This document shows positions 1 through 21,837 of a stretch of DNA of 64,000 nucleotides, piece by piece. Origin of the DNA: Cliona cf. orientalis (taxonomy: Eukaryota > Porifera > Demospongiae > Clionaida > Clionaidae); NCBI GenBank assembly GCA_963930775.1, contig OZ005691.1, positions 1,116,001 through 1,180,000 of the forward strand, written 5' to 3'. The translations under genes and the position numbers were made by a program. Under the pieces are notes generated by a model. It searched no databases and was not told the origin of the DNA. It worked only from the letters and a program-made list of their open reading frames with translations. Within the stretch, counting starts at the first letter, position 1; each line of letters starts with the position of its first letter.

Positions 1-1910
1 TAGTGAGATACCTGTCCCAGATAGCCATTGAAGACTGAGACACAAAGCATTGTCGCGAGATACATCAACTGAATCGAATGTGTGGTTGCTATAAAGTAGA
101 AGACATAAATAAAGCAAGTTGAGATAGCACCCTGCAAACATGAGTATAGGCTTAGAGTGAAGGTGGTGGCTCTAATCTCAGGCTCCTTGCGAAAGTATAT
201 GTAAAGCACCAACAGGAGAGTCGTGAATACTGTAGTGAGTGCAATCAGAAATCCAAACACCGCAGTGTAAACTAGGGGTGGAGTTTCAGTCATTATTGGG
301 AGCTTACCGCTAGGTGCTTCCTCTAATATAGTTGTTGCATCGAATGAAGTTGCTATGATAGACGAGTTAGCATAATGCATAGTACTTATTAGTACCTGTC
401 TTAACATCCTGATATGAAAAATCTTAAAAATCCATTTTAAATTATAATCTTGCTCGAGAGTAGCTCTGGAAAATTTCTGCTAGGTACTGTTACAGTTAGT
501 GCTCTGGTGGCAGCTCTTGTTTAATGCAGTGGCCATGTCCCATACTGAATCATACGACAGTTTAGCAGATCAAGAGTAGCATTATACTCCAGTGTAGTAT
601 CCGATAAGCTTGAAACATACTGTCCGTAGTAATTAGAGGATATGATCCGTGTAATATTTTCTGCTTGTTTTGAATCTGACGAAGGTTGTATATCAATGAA
701 GAATACCCCATTACTATGGGGTGCCAAATGTGTCAAAAACACTTAAAAATGCTATATTTGTATATCTCCCTCTGATATATAAATATGACGCTGATTTAGC
801 TAAGTATGTGCCTGATTTATTATAATATATCTACGTCACATTTATAAATGTTGATCCGATTTATATATCACAGCCAGATATATAAATATGGGGCAGATTT
901 ATATACCTGAAACGAATTTACATATATAGGCCTGATTTATATATCTGATGCAGATATATAAACATGGGACAGATTTATAAGCCTATGAAGATTTGCATGG
1001 TGGGTGTGGCCTAATTAATCTACCACACCCACCTTAACGACATACATACATAGCCGCACTCTTGTCACAGACTGACTGTTGCTCCAGGAAATCTCTAACA
1101 TCAAAGCTGTGAAAAATCCATGCATATTCGGGCCAAACCAGCCCTCTTTCGTATACCATGCATAACAGCTGTATTGCCCTCTCTGCGTTTAAGCTTACAA
1201 ATATAACTTTTGCATTGAGTTTGACAATCTCCTGAACGGCCAGTGATATTGCACGAAACAGCTCCAAGTATGGTGAGATGATAATGTAGTCGTTCATTTT
1301 CACCTCTTGTAGAAAATTTTCTGCCACACTAAAAAAGTACGCATCATTATTGTTAGTTACAAGTCCAATTCGCTGCCATTTCATTTCCTTCATGAAATTA
1401 AGTAGTACTCTGACTATGGCAGATGGCGAAGGAAGAGAGAGAATTTCAAAGGTGTCACTGTAGTCTGGAATATCAAACTGATCTGTGTGTGTAATCATGC
1501 TCATTGGCGCTCCTTTGTATTGTACGAGTGGTGTGAGAATTGATACAGATTTTGGATTGAGTATTGCAATTACACCAACAATGCTAGTTGCATGCGCCTG
1601 GTGATTGAGAAATGTTAGGTTAACAAATAATTTCTATCTCATCATCTCTTCCATTATCGACGACAAATAGTTGCAAGTTGTATTCACACAAGATGGTCGA
1701 GTCATTGTTAATGTCACTCACGGCCTGGACTGCACCAGGTAATATCTCGAGTCCTCTCTCCCAGTTCAGCCTTGGTCTACTGGGATGATGATGCAGTGAA
1801 AGTGAAACAAGCACAGAGATGTTCCTGCTGGCTCCTGTCATTCTCAGGGCCATCGTAACAATCAATATGATGTACCCATATGATGATATTATTACTGTTT
1901 CACCTTATGT
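1..1910 (-). pseudogene. Class C GPCR (GABA-B-like), partial and frameshifted
   Basis: Reading the minus strand from about 1910 down to 1, the frame encodes the first lobe of an ANF-receptor ligand-binding domain (WERGLEILPGAVQAV, then VDNGRDDEIEI), the second lobe (MKWQRIGLVTNNND, KVIFVSLNAERAIQLLCM), a later ectodomain exon near 742-491 (NGVFFIDIQ, then YDSVWDMATALN) and an exon at about 395-1 with the first transmembrane segment and the start of the second. The gene runs off the left edge. Two frame breaks are visible: near 1622, where the frame hits TAA but continues in another frame as NLTFLNHQAHATSI, and near 575, where the YDSVW motif lies in a different frame from the preceding residues. 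A LINE lies against the N-terminal side. The family is a metabotropic amine/amino-acid receptor of the GABA-B type, which is expanded in sponges. I call it a pseudogene, although sequencing errors could also explain the frame breaks. Confidence 0.68.
760..1025. other. Low-complexity intronic repeat (ATATAAAT / GATTTATAT blocks)
   Basis: Short degenerate tandem blocks of the type CTGATTTATATAT and CAGATATATAAATATGG recur about eight times inside the intron between two exons of the class C GPCR remnant. No coding signal is seen. Confidence 0.55.
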
Positions 1911-2590
1911 GGAGTACATGCATGCGTTGAGAGTTTGCACAAAAAGTTGGGACACAAACTACAGTGACTTGCTAGTAAAGACCCACCTCCCATCCCTGCA
2001 AGCTAGGAGGCAACAAACCAAACTGTGTAACTTATTCAATATGGTCAATCACTTTACTTTTTTTCCCGATGCCCCAATCCAAGCCAGGCAATTCAGTTAT
2101 CCTAGCAGATCAGTTCATGCCCGTGCACTTGTCCCTCTCCAAACTCATTCCTCGCAATATTATAACTCATTCTTCCCAAGTGCAATTACTGCATGGAACT
2201 CATTACCTGTATCAAATACCGTATAGCGGGAAACTTTCGAGGGAGAAAACTTTCACGAATTTTGCGATTTTTCCGCCATCCGCGAAAGTTTTCTCCACGA
2301 AATTCTAGGCATGCCACACCCATTATGCGACCACTTTTAACATTCCGCGAAAGTTTTCTCCGCGAAATGCTCCTTTCCCACTGATCCTCGAAAGTTTTCT
2401 CCCTCGAAAATTTCCCGCTATACGGTACATCTTTATTTTCTTTCAGAAGTGCTTTATGTCTTTAGTTATAGATTACTGTTTGTTTTTAACTAGTTAATTG
2501 TACCAATACTAGGGTTACATGCTTTGTACTAGCTCCATGCTATTTCATGTATCCTCTGCAATTGCAGAAACAGTATTAAAAAAAAAAAGC
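1911..2590 (+). mobile_element. 5'-truncated non-LTR retrotransposon (L2/CR1-like) 3' end
   Basis: The plus strand encodes the typical C-terminal tail of a LINE reverse transcriptase: RVCTKSWDTNYSDLL, then LPSLQARRQQTKLCNLF, and the hallmark SFFPSAITAWNSLP. Only this last ~100-residue part remains, as expected from 5' truncation during target-primed reverse transcription. The copy ends in an A-rich tail at about 2579-2588. A MITE (2219-2425) interrupts the frame just after the WNSLP motif. If the MITE and one TA are left out, the frame runs on to a normal stop at 2463-2465. The left boundary (about 1905-1925) is estimated from where the protein similarity begins, because the sequence upstream belongs to the receptor remnant on the other strand. 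Confidence 0.8.
2219..2425. mobile_element. MITE nested in the LINE (TA target duplication)
   Basis: A 207-bp element with nearly perfect terminal inverted repeats beginning CCGTATAGCGGGAAA and reading on through a TTTCGAGGGAGAAAACTTTC stretch. It is flanked by TA on both sides. The internal sequence is itself a series of CGCGAAAGTTTTCTCC repeats in both orientations. It has no coding capacity. TA duplication and TIR style suit a Tc1/mariner-type or similar non-autonomous element. It inserted into the LINE, so it is younger. Confidence 0.85.
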
Positions 2591-2614
2591 ATCTGGTATC
2601 AATAATATTATCAA

Positions 2615-3003
2615 ATCCAAAGTTAAAATAATAGTTGCGAGTTTGAGTGCTGAGGTGTCAATTAGACTATTGTGTACAGTGCATGAAAGAGGACTACTTT
2701 GGCCCCAGGATTTTGCACAGCTTCAAAGCTATAGAAGATTTCTTTTCTATAGGACGACATTCAGTCCAATTACAAACAGAACTGCCATTAGGGTACAAGT
2801 ATAATGTCAATTTTGGACTAAATGGGTATGCAAAGCTGCTGTATGATTTGGTGTGGGCAATGGCAATTGTACTGAATGCAAACTGGTGCCAAAGTGACAC
2901 TTGCATTCCCCAGGCATATTCTGAAGCTAGTACAAAAGAAATACAGAATCTTATCAAGGAAACAGTAGCTGGAATTTCAAAGTTTTTCATATCAGAAACC
3001 TGA
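2615..3003 (+). pseudogene. Class C GPCR ectodomain fragment, inverted relative to its relative at 1-1910
   Basis: The plus strand encodes KVKIIVASLSAEVSIRLLC and HERGLLWP, then after one frame break near 2702 ILHSFKAIEDFF, LPLGYKYNVNFGLNGYAKLL, YDLVWAMAIVLN and KEIQNLIKETVAGISKFF. This corresponds to the second half of an ANF-receptor domain and matches the minus-strand receptor next door (KVIFVSLNAERAIQLLCMVYERGLVWP) in motif order, but is clearly diverged from it. No transmembrane exon follows. It is therefore a separate, decayed paralogue fragment on the opposite strand rather than an exon of that gene. Confidence 0.65.
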
Positions 3004-3993
3004 AGCAGGTACTGGTCGGTACTGTGCAATTTAGCAACTCTTCTATCACTACAAGTTTATTCGATTTGCATATACTAGCTACTGTGCATATTCCACACTC
3101 TGTTGTGATCATATCATTCCAGAGTCTTCTGTTTGTGCCAAAAGTTTTTCCACCACTGTGGCGGCTTTTCAATAACAGTTTCAGCATAATATTAATATGT
3201 ACATTATTATTAAAGTGTGTATAATATGATCCAAGTATGTACATGTATGAACACATCAGTTGAATATGCTGAGGAAAATTGTTTTTACCAATAATATAGT
3301 GGTATTGATGCAAACGTATCACCGGGGTAGATTAGAATTAGTGTTGACCTGCTACCAGTTATAGATCTTAATTGGGGTGCATGAGATGCACAGTCGAATG
3401 CACCCCAACTAAGGTGTTGTAACTGTCTTATTGACCCAGCACCCCCCTCTCATCACTGGCCTACTCTATGATCTCCCACACCCCTCGGATAGCTAGGAAT
3501 TTGCCTATAAGAACTTTGGTTGCTAGACGATGGCCAACAGAATCTGATGTTGCTATAGAGTTCCCTAAGATGACCTTAACAACTGGTGTAGTTTATTAAG
3601 TCACTAGCTGGGGCATCACAGATGCCATCCCTGTAGATATGAGTACACTCTTGTTGTAAGGAAAACATTCAGAAATTGCTTCAGGAAAAAACATCACAGT
3701 AGCTACATGTATAAGATTGGATAGCAACATCTAATAAAAAAGAATCCTGTGAAGATTGTGTACTATAAGAGTGAATATTGTTTTAGCAAGTCTTCTTTTA
3801 GTTTAGAAGTCAAAATTTCTATATTTAGAACTTTTGAAGCCATTATACACTATATAGCTATATGCATTTATTTGCTGCCTGGGTCTGAGATATTATTCCC
3901 CATACTCTTTATGTACTTGCATGCACACCATAAACGACCACAATGATTATTATTATTATGTAATTATATACATGTACGTTGGACTCTTTGCAG
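3004..3993. other. Intergenic, no supported gene
   Basis: AT-rich sequence without convincing coding frames or terminal inverted repeats. A start codon or 5' exon for the RNF213-like gene that begins at 3994 would be expected here, but none is evident. Confidence 0.5.
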
Positions 3994-14848
<10,855 letters not shown>

Positions 14849-15012
14849 AAGCTGTTATAGTAGTAATGTCTATAATAATAATATTATTATTATATTACCT
14901 TTTTGATGTTTATAACTATTAAAATTATTAGTATTATATCTATGCACATTGTATTCTACTTAGCTATGTAAATTATTTTATTTGTGGCTAAAAATCAATA
15001 TTATTGTCGTTA

Positions 15013-15222
15013 TTATGTGCTAGGCTTAATAGGTGGTCGGTATTTTTGCAGTTCGGTGTCCCATATCCCATCTTCTCCAAGGTAGCCGTAATTCATCTCC
15101 AGCCATCGCTTGACATCTCGCGGAACATACACCTCCACTCCCTCGAAATCAGTGGAAAGATGACGTCATTCGGAAACGCCGTGGCACATCCATTCATGTT
15201 GTAGTTGTTGTGCCAACCGTCC
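15013..15222 (-). pseudogene. Possible LicD/fukutin-family C-terminal remnant
   Basis: On the minus strand one frame reads NMNGCATAFPNDVIFP and, after a frame break near 15150, another reads DFEGVEVYVPRDVKRWLEMN and NYGYLGEDGIWDTELQKY to a stop. The pattern FP, then F-E-G-V-x-V-x-V-P, then a helix and YG resembles the C-terminus of LicD/fukutin-type nucleotidyl- or phospho-transferases. Only this fragment is present, with a frameshift, so it looks like a dead piece. The family call is tentative. Confidence 0.35.
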
Positions 15223-15573
15223 TGAGCCAGGGGTGGGCCTAGACCCCCCATAGGAGAAACTACTAATTGATTTGGAGGGGCCTTAATTACCATATTTGTT
15301 GCGCGGAAAGGGGGCGGGGGAGATTTAATTAACTTAATTACTCAGAGTTCGATCTAGGTTAGCTAGGCATGGCAATGGACGTCGATAGCTACGAACAAGC
15401 GATACGCGATGGTCAATAACAAGATGCGCATGCGCAATAGTAATCAGTCACGTTAACGTTCGGTACGGTGGAGACTGTGGACGGGCAAACGCTAAGCAAT
15501 AAGTACCTGACGGTGTTATAAGATAATATGCCACATTAGCTATGATGATGCTAGCCAGTAGCCTTACCAGAGC

Positions 15574-15831
15574 GGGGGGGGGGGGGGGGGGGTGTTCGGT
15601 GGCTGGGAGGCGTTTTAAATACTATTGAACCTTGACCGTCGATCCACTCTATCCCTCTCTCGCTCCTTCCACAGTGCCCTCAAGAGGCAGCTGAAGAACG
15701 AAAAGAAAGCCAGAAAGAAGGAGACTAAGTTGGCGGCTCAGGCAGCTTCACAGCAGAAAGCTTCAGTAAGTATAATTTAGAGCTGAGTAGATTCGACCCG
15801 CATACTCCCCCGCCCCCCCCCCCCCCCCCCC
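15574..15831. repeat. Paired G19 and C19 homopolymers flanking an exon
   Basis: Nineteen Gs at 15574-15592 and nineteen Cs at 15813-15831 surround the first recognisable exon of the lysyl-tRNA synthetase fragment. They are complementary and could pair, or form G-quadruplexes on opposite strands. Length may be affected by sequencing. Confidence 0.85.
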
Positions 15832-16343
15832 AACACCTCTCTCTCCCTTCACCCTTTGTCTGTCTGTGTATACAGGATCGCTCGTCGTCCAAGAAGAACC
15901 CATTATCCGATGACCAGATAGACCCCAATGTAAGTTGCATAATCATATCTGATATTGCATCATTCATGGTACATGTACATGTACATGTAGACTGGTACTC
16001 GAATGAATACCATTTATACGTCAGATTCCTGGTAGTATATACAGGCACTGATTATGGAACATGTTTCTTTTCTTTTGTTGTAGCAATACTTTTAGCTTCG
16101 TAGCCAGGCCATTCTGGCCCAAAAGAAGACTGGGCCCCCTCCCTACCCTCACAAATTCAACGTCACCTCCTCTCTCACTGATTTTATCGACAAGTACCAA
16201 CATTTGGAGGCGGGGCAACATCGTGACACAGACTCTGTGAACGTGGCGGGAAGGGTCTACTCAAAGAGGGAGAGTGGAGGGAAGCTCATCTTCTATGATT
16301 TGAGAGGGAAAGGGGTTAAAATTCAAGTCATGGCAGATGCAAG
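15675..16343 (+). pseudogene. KARS: Lysyl-tRNA synthetase 5' fragment with in-frame stop
   Basis: Three exons (15675-15765, 15876-15929, 16084-16343) encode the N-terminal extension of cytosolic lysyl-tRNA synthetase: LKRQLKNEKKARKKE (RNA-binding helix), DQIDPNQYF, then [30 protein letters not shown] and the anticodon-binding OB-fold segment [20 protein letters not shown]. The family has QY-[YF]-K-x-R-S here. In this copy the Lys codon is TAG (16093-16095), one substitution from AAG. All later exons (rest of the OB fold and the class II catalytic core) are missing; a different gene follows on the other strand. This is a truncated, stop-containing copy, and a functional KARS gene must exist elsewhere. 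Confidence 0.85.
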
Positions 16344-17171
16344 GTATATACATGTATATGTACAATATTGTACGTGTAGGTGTAGTGTGTGTCTGTATGA
16401 GTTTGCGATCACTCTCACTCCTCCCCCCTCTCTCTCTGTCTCTGTTTCTCTCTCTCTCTTCCCTCTCCCTTTATATGGCATGTGTGTTTGTATAAATTCA
16501 AGTCAGTTCATCATATTCGGTGTATATAGGAAATGTGTAGGGTATTTGGTGTACACAATAATATTTATCCTCTGCATGTTGATCGTGATATATTCCGCTT
16601 TGAAAATAGTATGCCAGTAATATCTTATTTGTGCATGGATAGCTTTCATGCACTATATACAGACCACAAAATTTTTGGCCCACAAATCGTCTGTCATAAA
16701 TATTATCATATGGAGTTTCCTTAATATGCCACGAGGATGTGACATGGAGTACTACTATTTCATATGGATACAGCCGTGATAAATGCTGAATTACACTCTA
16801 TACCTGTCAGTGAGCCAATAGCTATAAGCATTGTCAATAATTTTAACTTCAAATCTACTGCATGGAAGCTTTAATTGATGGACAAACATGCTTCTGTATG
16901 ATATCTGTATAGTATATGCTTAACAGGCATGCTCTGGGCAACCCAAGCCTATTATGTAGACTTAAGTTTCTTAATTGCCATAGTATGTAGATATGCATTG
17001 CACTGGATTGTATACCTAATACTATGTAGACTCAGTATGATTAGAAATACTCGTGTAAGCAGTAATATTGTAGCTTGTGACATACTATAATAGATGGTTC
17101 ATGCTATAGATGCATGCTATAAGATGATTGTATAGCTATACTGTTTGCGTGATGGCTGATTGCCTGGTTCT
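16344..17171. other. Intergenic DNA inside the duplicated block
   Basis: AT-rich sequence, closely matched by 50513-51343 in copy 2. Contains a CT-rich stretch near 16405-16470. No lysyl-tRNA synthetase exon or other coding frame is seen. Confidence 0.6.
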
Positions 17172-18190
17172 TTAATTGCTATCAAGTATTGTCTTCTTTG
17201 CTATCCAAGAGATACTCGATACTAGAAACGGTGGGAGGATAGATAGTATGAGTATAAAGAGTGGACCAGTGTTAGTAATAGAGCCTCTGCCTACTATTAG
17301 CAGATACAAGAGGATGATGATAACACTTTTCAGAAATAAGACAGCGATATAAAGGGGAAGAAATCGCCACAGAATGAACATGATGGTCTCCTTCCTCTTC
17401 TCTAGTCTGGGGCTCGTTACAGTCTGCTTGTAGAGCTTAATCATGATGGCAGAAAAGATTACCGTCGCAAACAGAAATGCTAGAGCAATTGGTATGACGA
17501 TCATCGGAGTTGGGTATACGACCATGAGAACAAAGGCTGGAAACGCCACATATGCTAGTCCAAAAATTGTCATCATCAGTGGGAGAATGATGTACGTGGA
17601 CATTGATATTGGCTGAAAATTTGGTCACTACAGCATCATAACATTTGCTGAACAAATTGAGAGACTCTGCAATACTCCCAGTGTTCTCGTTTGATACCTC
17701 TACGAGGTATTTGATGTGGTAATACAGATTAAAACACACTGCCATAAAGAAGACATACCCCAGTGGCAGCCATACTGCAGAGAGTGCACCAAGGCCATTA
17801 TCGATGTTGACTGACCATAATATTATAACACTGTTGATAGTACGAGTGAGCATTTCAATTGTAACAACTTCTACTGTTGTGATCACCAGTCCACCTACTA
17901 TTTCATTATTGTTGCTTATGAATGAACGTATATGGTCTTCATGACTAGGGTAGTAGTGATTAAGAAATGAGTATACACTTGCTGCATAGAGGAACCACAT
18001 GATAAAGGAATACAGGTTGGCAATGATTATATCTTGTCCATTGAGGTTGATTGTCGTCGATACCATCTGGCTTGGTGTAGAAAGAAAATCCAATATTGTT
18101 CTCTAAATTGCGTGGTTCTTGCTTTCCCGTATAGACCTTTAACTGAAATCAACAAAAGTAGCTTAAAGTCACATTCTGATATGTGACCCG

Positions 18191-18594
18191 CTATGAGAAA
18201 AGGGACCACTTGGCCGGGATATTTTTTCATTTTCTAATAATTGCTAAAATGTGTGGAAGATTATTATTTTTCACTTTTCTGTATTTTGAAAATGTAGATT
18301 TTTGGCTTCATAGTGATATGCTATGTTCATAGAGTTGTAACATGTAAATTATAGTTATGGGCATTATTAATTTTACTTGGGCGCATACAAATTAATGTAA
18401 ATTTCAATTAAAAATGCGCATTTTCCAAAAAAACGAATATACCTACCCGAGTGCATAAAAATGGTCGTAACTCGGCTTGTGATCAATATTTTTTCATGAA
18501 ATTTGCACCATTGGATTCAGCACACACGGAGCTATCAATCTATGCTAAAAACTCAATTTTTATAAAATATCCCGAGTGGTCCCTTTTCTCATAG
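18191..18594. mobile_element. Intronic MITE in the 7TM gene (copy 1)
   Basis: About 404 bp with terminal inverted repeats beginning CTATGAGAAAAGGGACCACT and continuing through CGGGATATTTT. It is present at the same intron position in copy 2 (52352-52756), so it predates the block duplication. AT-rich inside, no coding capacity. Confidence 0.8.
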
Positions 18595-19194
18595 CAACAT
18601 TATCTTGTGATTTCCCCTCTCCATCTTATCTCTCCATCCCTTCATGTAGCTACACAGCTACATCCACATAATGCATTTTGCATGCAATGAAGGAATTGTT
18701 GATCACTCACCAATGTATTGAAGTCCATGAGAACTGACTCAAATAAATCTTTGGAAGGTATACAAGGCAGTGACATAATATGCATATTGAGGTGAAGTGT
18801 TGGTAGGTCATAAAAGCCATCCCAGAGAAAGGTATCTGCTTCAGGACTTCGTTGTCGCATGATTGCATGAATAATCCTCAAAATTGAGAACGGCAATTGA
18901 GCCTGTAGCTATCATACTGAGCACCATTGGGTGGAACACGACATACACTCCAGTTGAAGTCCAACCAAGAGTGAGATTTTTTTGCTGGAGTTCTGAGGTT
19001 AAGTTTTCAGCTGAAGTGGAGCATGGTTGAATTTCAGAATCTGCTGTGATGTTCTCAGTGTAAGTTATGTTGTAGACCACCTTTAGTAGAACTGGATCGG
19101 CGGTTGGTGAATGAAAAAAGGCTCGCCTCAAGCGAAACAAGTTGCCTTCATCTTGCAGGAGTGCTTTCTCCAGGTTTTTTAGTATTTTGGCACA

Positions 19195-19978
19195 CTCAGG
19201 TGTGTTAAGGACCGGGACCAGCACTAAAACAGTGATAAGTCCCTTGTATACAAGGCCTTAGATCTCCACTTGTGAGCATGTCAGAGACATGAAACAAATT
19301 CCATATGAATGTTAATCTTTTACCACATCAAAGGCGCTTATTAATTAACCACGCCCACCATCACCTTGGAGGGCGTGGCTGATCTCGTACGTGCACTATT
19401 ACAGCATTAAAGCCAAAATCCGGAGAACAAGCACCCTTGCTAGCATCATGGTAGGGCATTCATAAGAATCTACACATCCTAATCTACAATATTGCCCCTG
19501 TGCTTTTTGTAAGCTGTCTTAGTTTAGGCGCTATAGCCTAAATCATGATTTTTTTGCCATCCGCCCACCTACAAAAGCTTACCTCACGGCCGTCTTGTCG
19601 AATTTTTCAAAAATGCCAAAGGACAGATTACTTCAGGTAGGTACAAACAAACTGTAGAAGATGTTAAGCGAGGCATCAGGGGCTTCTTTGTTCTCCGATC
19701 GAGCCACCCTACTAGGGTGCCTATACTTTGTACAGGAATGGGTGTGGCAGGGTCACGTGACCAGGCAGGTGGCTGATCGAACAGACCGCTGAAACAGCGT
19801 AGTTTGAAGCCTTCTTCGATCCTTTTGGCATCTTGTACGCTCTATTTCACATATAGTCCACGTATTCTGCCTTAGAATCTATGTTAGAGGTCCTCTTGGC
19901 TGGCGTTACCACTGATGTTGGCCACGCCCACCAATTATTGCACGCGCGTGCGCGGTCCCAGTCCTTAATTCACCTGAG
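19195..19978. mobile_element. Non-autonomous transposon splitting the 7TM pseudogene
   Basis: A 784-bp insertion absent from copy 2, so its limits are exact: copy 2 reads GGCACATGTGCC where copy 1 has GGCACA, the element, then CATGTGCC. Ends are inverted repeats CTCAGGTG followed by TTAAGGAC and GGGACC. The target duplication is only CA (2 bp). No transposase frame is visible. Confidence 0.85.
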
Positions 19979-20080
19979 CATGTGCCGGTGGTAATCTCAA
20001 CTGGGTCATCACAGACCAGACAGCTTGCAGTGAGAATGGTGGCCATCAGAGCCGTGATAAAGAATTGATGCTCAAACATT

Positions 20081-20765
20081 GTGATAGTTTATGCTTCGTG
20101 ATTGACACGTAGCAGTGCACTGCTTTTATATCACCTGGATTTCTAATTGTAATCTTACAAATAATTGTTTGTATTTGTGGGAACCCCTCTTAGTGTGGAT
20201 TGTGCTCTATGTAAAAATTTCCCTTGTGACTAAAGGCTAAACAGCGCCTACCAACTGTCTTAAACGTGTTAATTTAATAATTCATTAAAAAGACTGACGT
20301 GTATTGCTGATTTGTATACATGTAGTACGTGATTGCATAAGTGGGGCATCATCAACATCAGCCGCACTCTGTGCCCACAAACAGGATGTTTGGGAAATAT
20401 TATTAAATGCTAAATAGTATGCGAGTGGGTAGAGTGTTGTGCCATTGGAGAAGCTTCTGGATATCTCCCTACTGCATCTTCATTTTGAATCTATACACTT
20501 TTATAGTTTCTTGTCAGGCGTGACCACATTCAAATTGCCAGATAGCACTGTACATAAATATTATAATGATAAAATTACTGGCCGTTACAATATTATAATT
20601 ATCTGAATTTAGACCAGCTCTGCATGAAGCCAAGAACCTTTAGACTAAAACTTCCTGGCTTGAAGACTCTACAATTATGTCATTAGTATACTAAGTGTCA
20701 CTACGTATGCATAATATGAGTATCCGCAATAGACTACGTGCATGTACTTACTGGCATACATGCAG
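20081..20765. other. Region between the 7TM start and the NOP9 exons
   Basis: About 680 bases upstream of both the 7TM start (minus) and the first NOP9 exon present (plus). Matched by 53452-54149 in copy 2. A NOP9 5' half is absent in both copies. It may act as promoter for the minus-strand gene, but no defined motif is claimed. Confidence 0.5.
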
Positions 20766-21837
20766 GTATCCTCCCTGATTGATGAGTTGAGCTCACTCGA
20801 GGAGATCCTCTTTGCTGGGCATACTGGTGTGGTTGTGAAGCTGACTGAGGCTGCTGCTGAGTCATGCCCCGAGAAGCAGCCGGCATTGTTGGAGTCACTA
20901 CTGAAGGCCTTTCACACTGAGCATGACCCAAAACACTGTGCCCCTGTCTTTCTCTCACTAATGACCCATGAAATGGTGTTTGGAAGTGATGATAAGCCCA
21001 AGGTACCTATAATATTATAGTACGTACAAAGTCCCAAAATGCTAACTTTCTTGCGTTAATTAGATATATTGCATTAAAACACGGTAACACAGATAAGACA
21101 TGAAACAGTTAACCATAATATTATACTCTCGCCAATCAAATTTTAATTTTTATATCATGATAGGATGGCCCCACACTGAATGATATCTCATTACATAGCT
21201 CACTGCTAGTGCAAGCTCTGCTCAAATTTCAAGTCCCTAAGGTGGTAGTCAACAGCTTGTTGAAGATGCCGTCTGATGACATCGTCAGTAGATTGTCATG
21301 TGACCCAAGTGGAAGTCATGTGATCACTACATTCCTCACCAGTCCAACTATTTCCTTAAAGAAGAAAACTAAACTTACCAAGATTCTGGAGGTTTGTTAA
21401 ATTTTTAGCCTAGTGGGAAGCACATTTGAAAGCATACCCCTGATATAATATGTTACAATGATTATTTTTGCCTGTAGGGTTCTTTGGTGGTTCTATGTAA
21501 AGACAGACGTGGTAGTCGTGTGGTCGACGTGCTCTGGAGACAGAGCGAAGTCCACAGAAAGCAAGAGCTAGCGGAGCAGCTTATTGCACACGAAGATGAG
21601 CTTTTTGCCAACTATTACGGAAAGATTATCCTCAGAAACTGTAACATTTTGCACTACAAGAAGAAGCAGGCAGCGTGGCAGGATATTGAGAGAGCTGCAG
21701 AGAGGAGGAGGGAACTCTTTCAAGATATTATAGAAGATCAGGCGACAGTGAGGGTTAAGGGAAGTAAAGTGAGCAAAAGGAATAGAGAGGATGGAACGGA
21801 TTTCAGTGCTGTAGTGAAAGTTAGGAGAGTACATTGA
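20766..21837 (+). CDS. NOP9: NOP9 C-terminal half (Pumilio-repeat nucleolar protein), 5' truncated
   Basis: Exons 20766-21002, 21164-21391 and 21478-21837 join in phase to 274 codons and a stop. The sequence follows the C-terminal half of NOP9, a nucleolar protein with Pumilio-like repeats that binds pre-18S rRNA during small-subunit maturation: LEEILFAGHTGVVVKLTEA, CDPSGSHVITTFL, CKDRRGSRVVDVLWR, FANYYGKIILRNCN and the basic tail KKQAAWQDIERAAERRRELF. The frame begins at a splice acceptor (CATGCAG), and no upstream exons with the first repeats are found before the 7TM gene. It is therefore a 5'-truncated gene copy, intact as far as it goes, unlike the broken copy at 54150-55695. Whether it is expressed is unknown. 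Confidence 0.82.

Larger units (their letters stand above)
17172..20080 (-). pseudogene. Seven-TM protein gene, copy 1, disrupted
   Basis: Minus-strand homologue of the intact gene at 51344-53451, with the same two exons (about 20080-18711 and 18142-17172) and the same start MFEHQFFITALMATI. It is broken three ways relative to that copy: a 784-bp transposon at 19195-19978 splits exon 1 after about 33 codons; four extra bases near 18906-18912 shift the exon 1 frame; and four extra bases near 17595-17600 shift the exon 2 frame. A further six-base insertion near 17820 keeps the frame. The remaining protein sequence is otherwise very close to copy 2, so inactivation is recent. Confidence 0.88.

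Noticed and set aside
3024-3946. 5' exons for the RNF213-like C-terminal gene
   Set aside because: Open frames here have no RNF213 pattern and no phase-compatible donor leading to 3994.
16533-16724. Further lysyl-tRNA synthetase exons after 16343
   Set aside because: No class II synthetase motifs found; frames are AT-rich noise matched in copy 2 by similar non-coding DNA.
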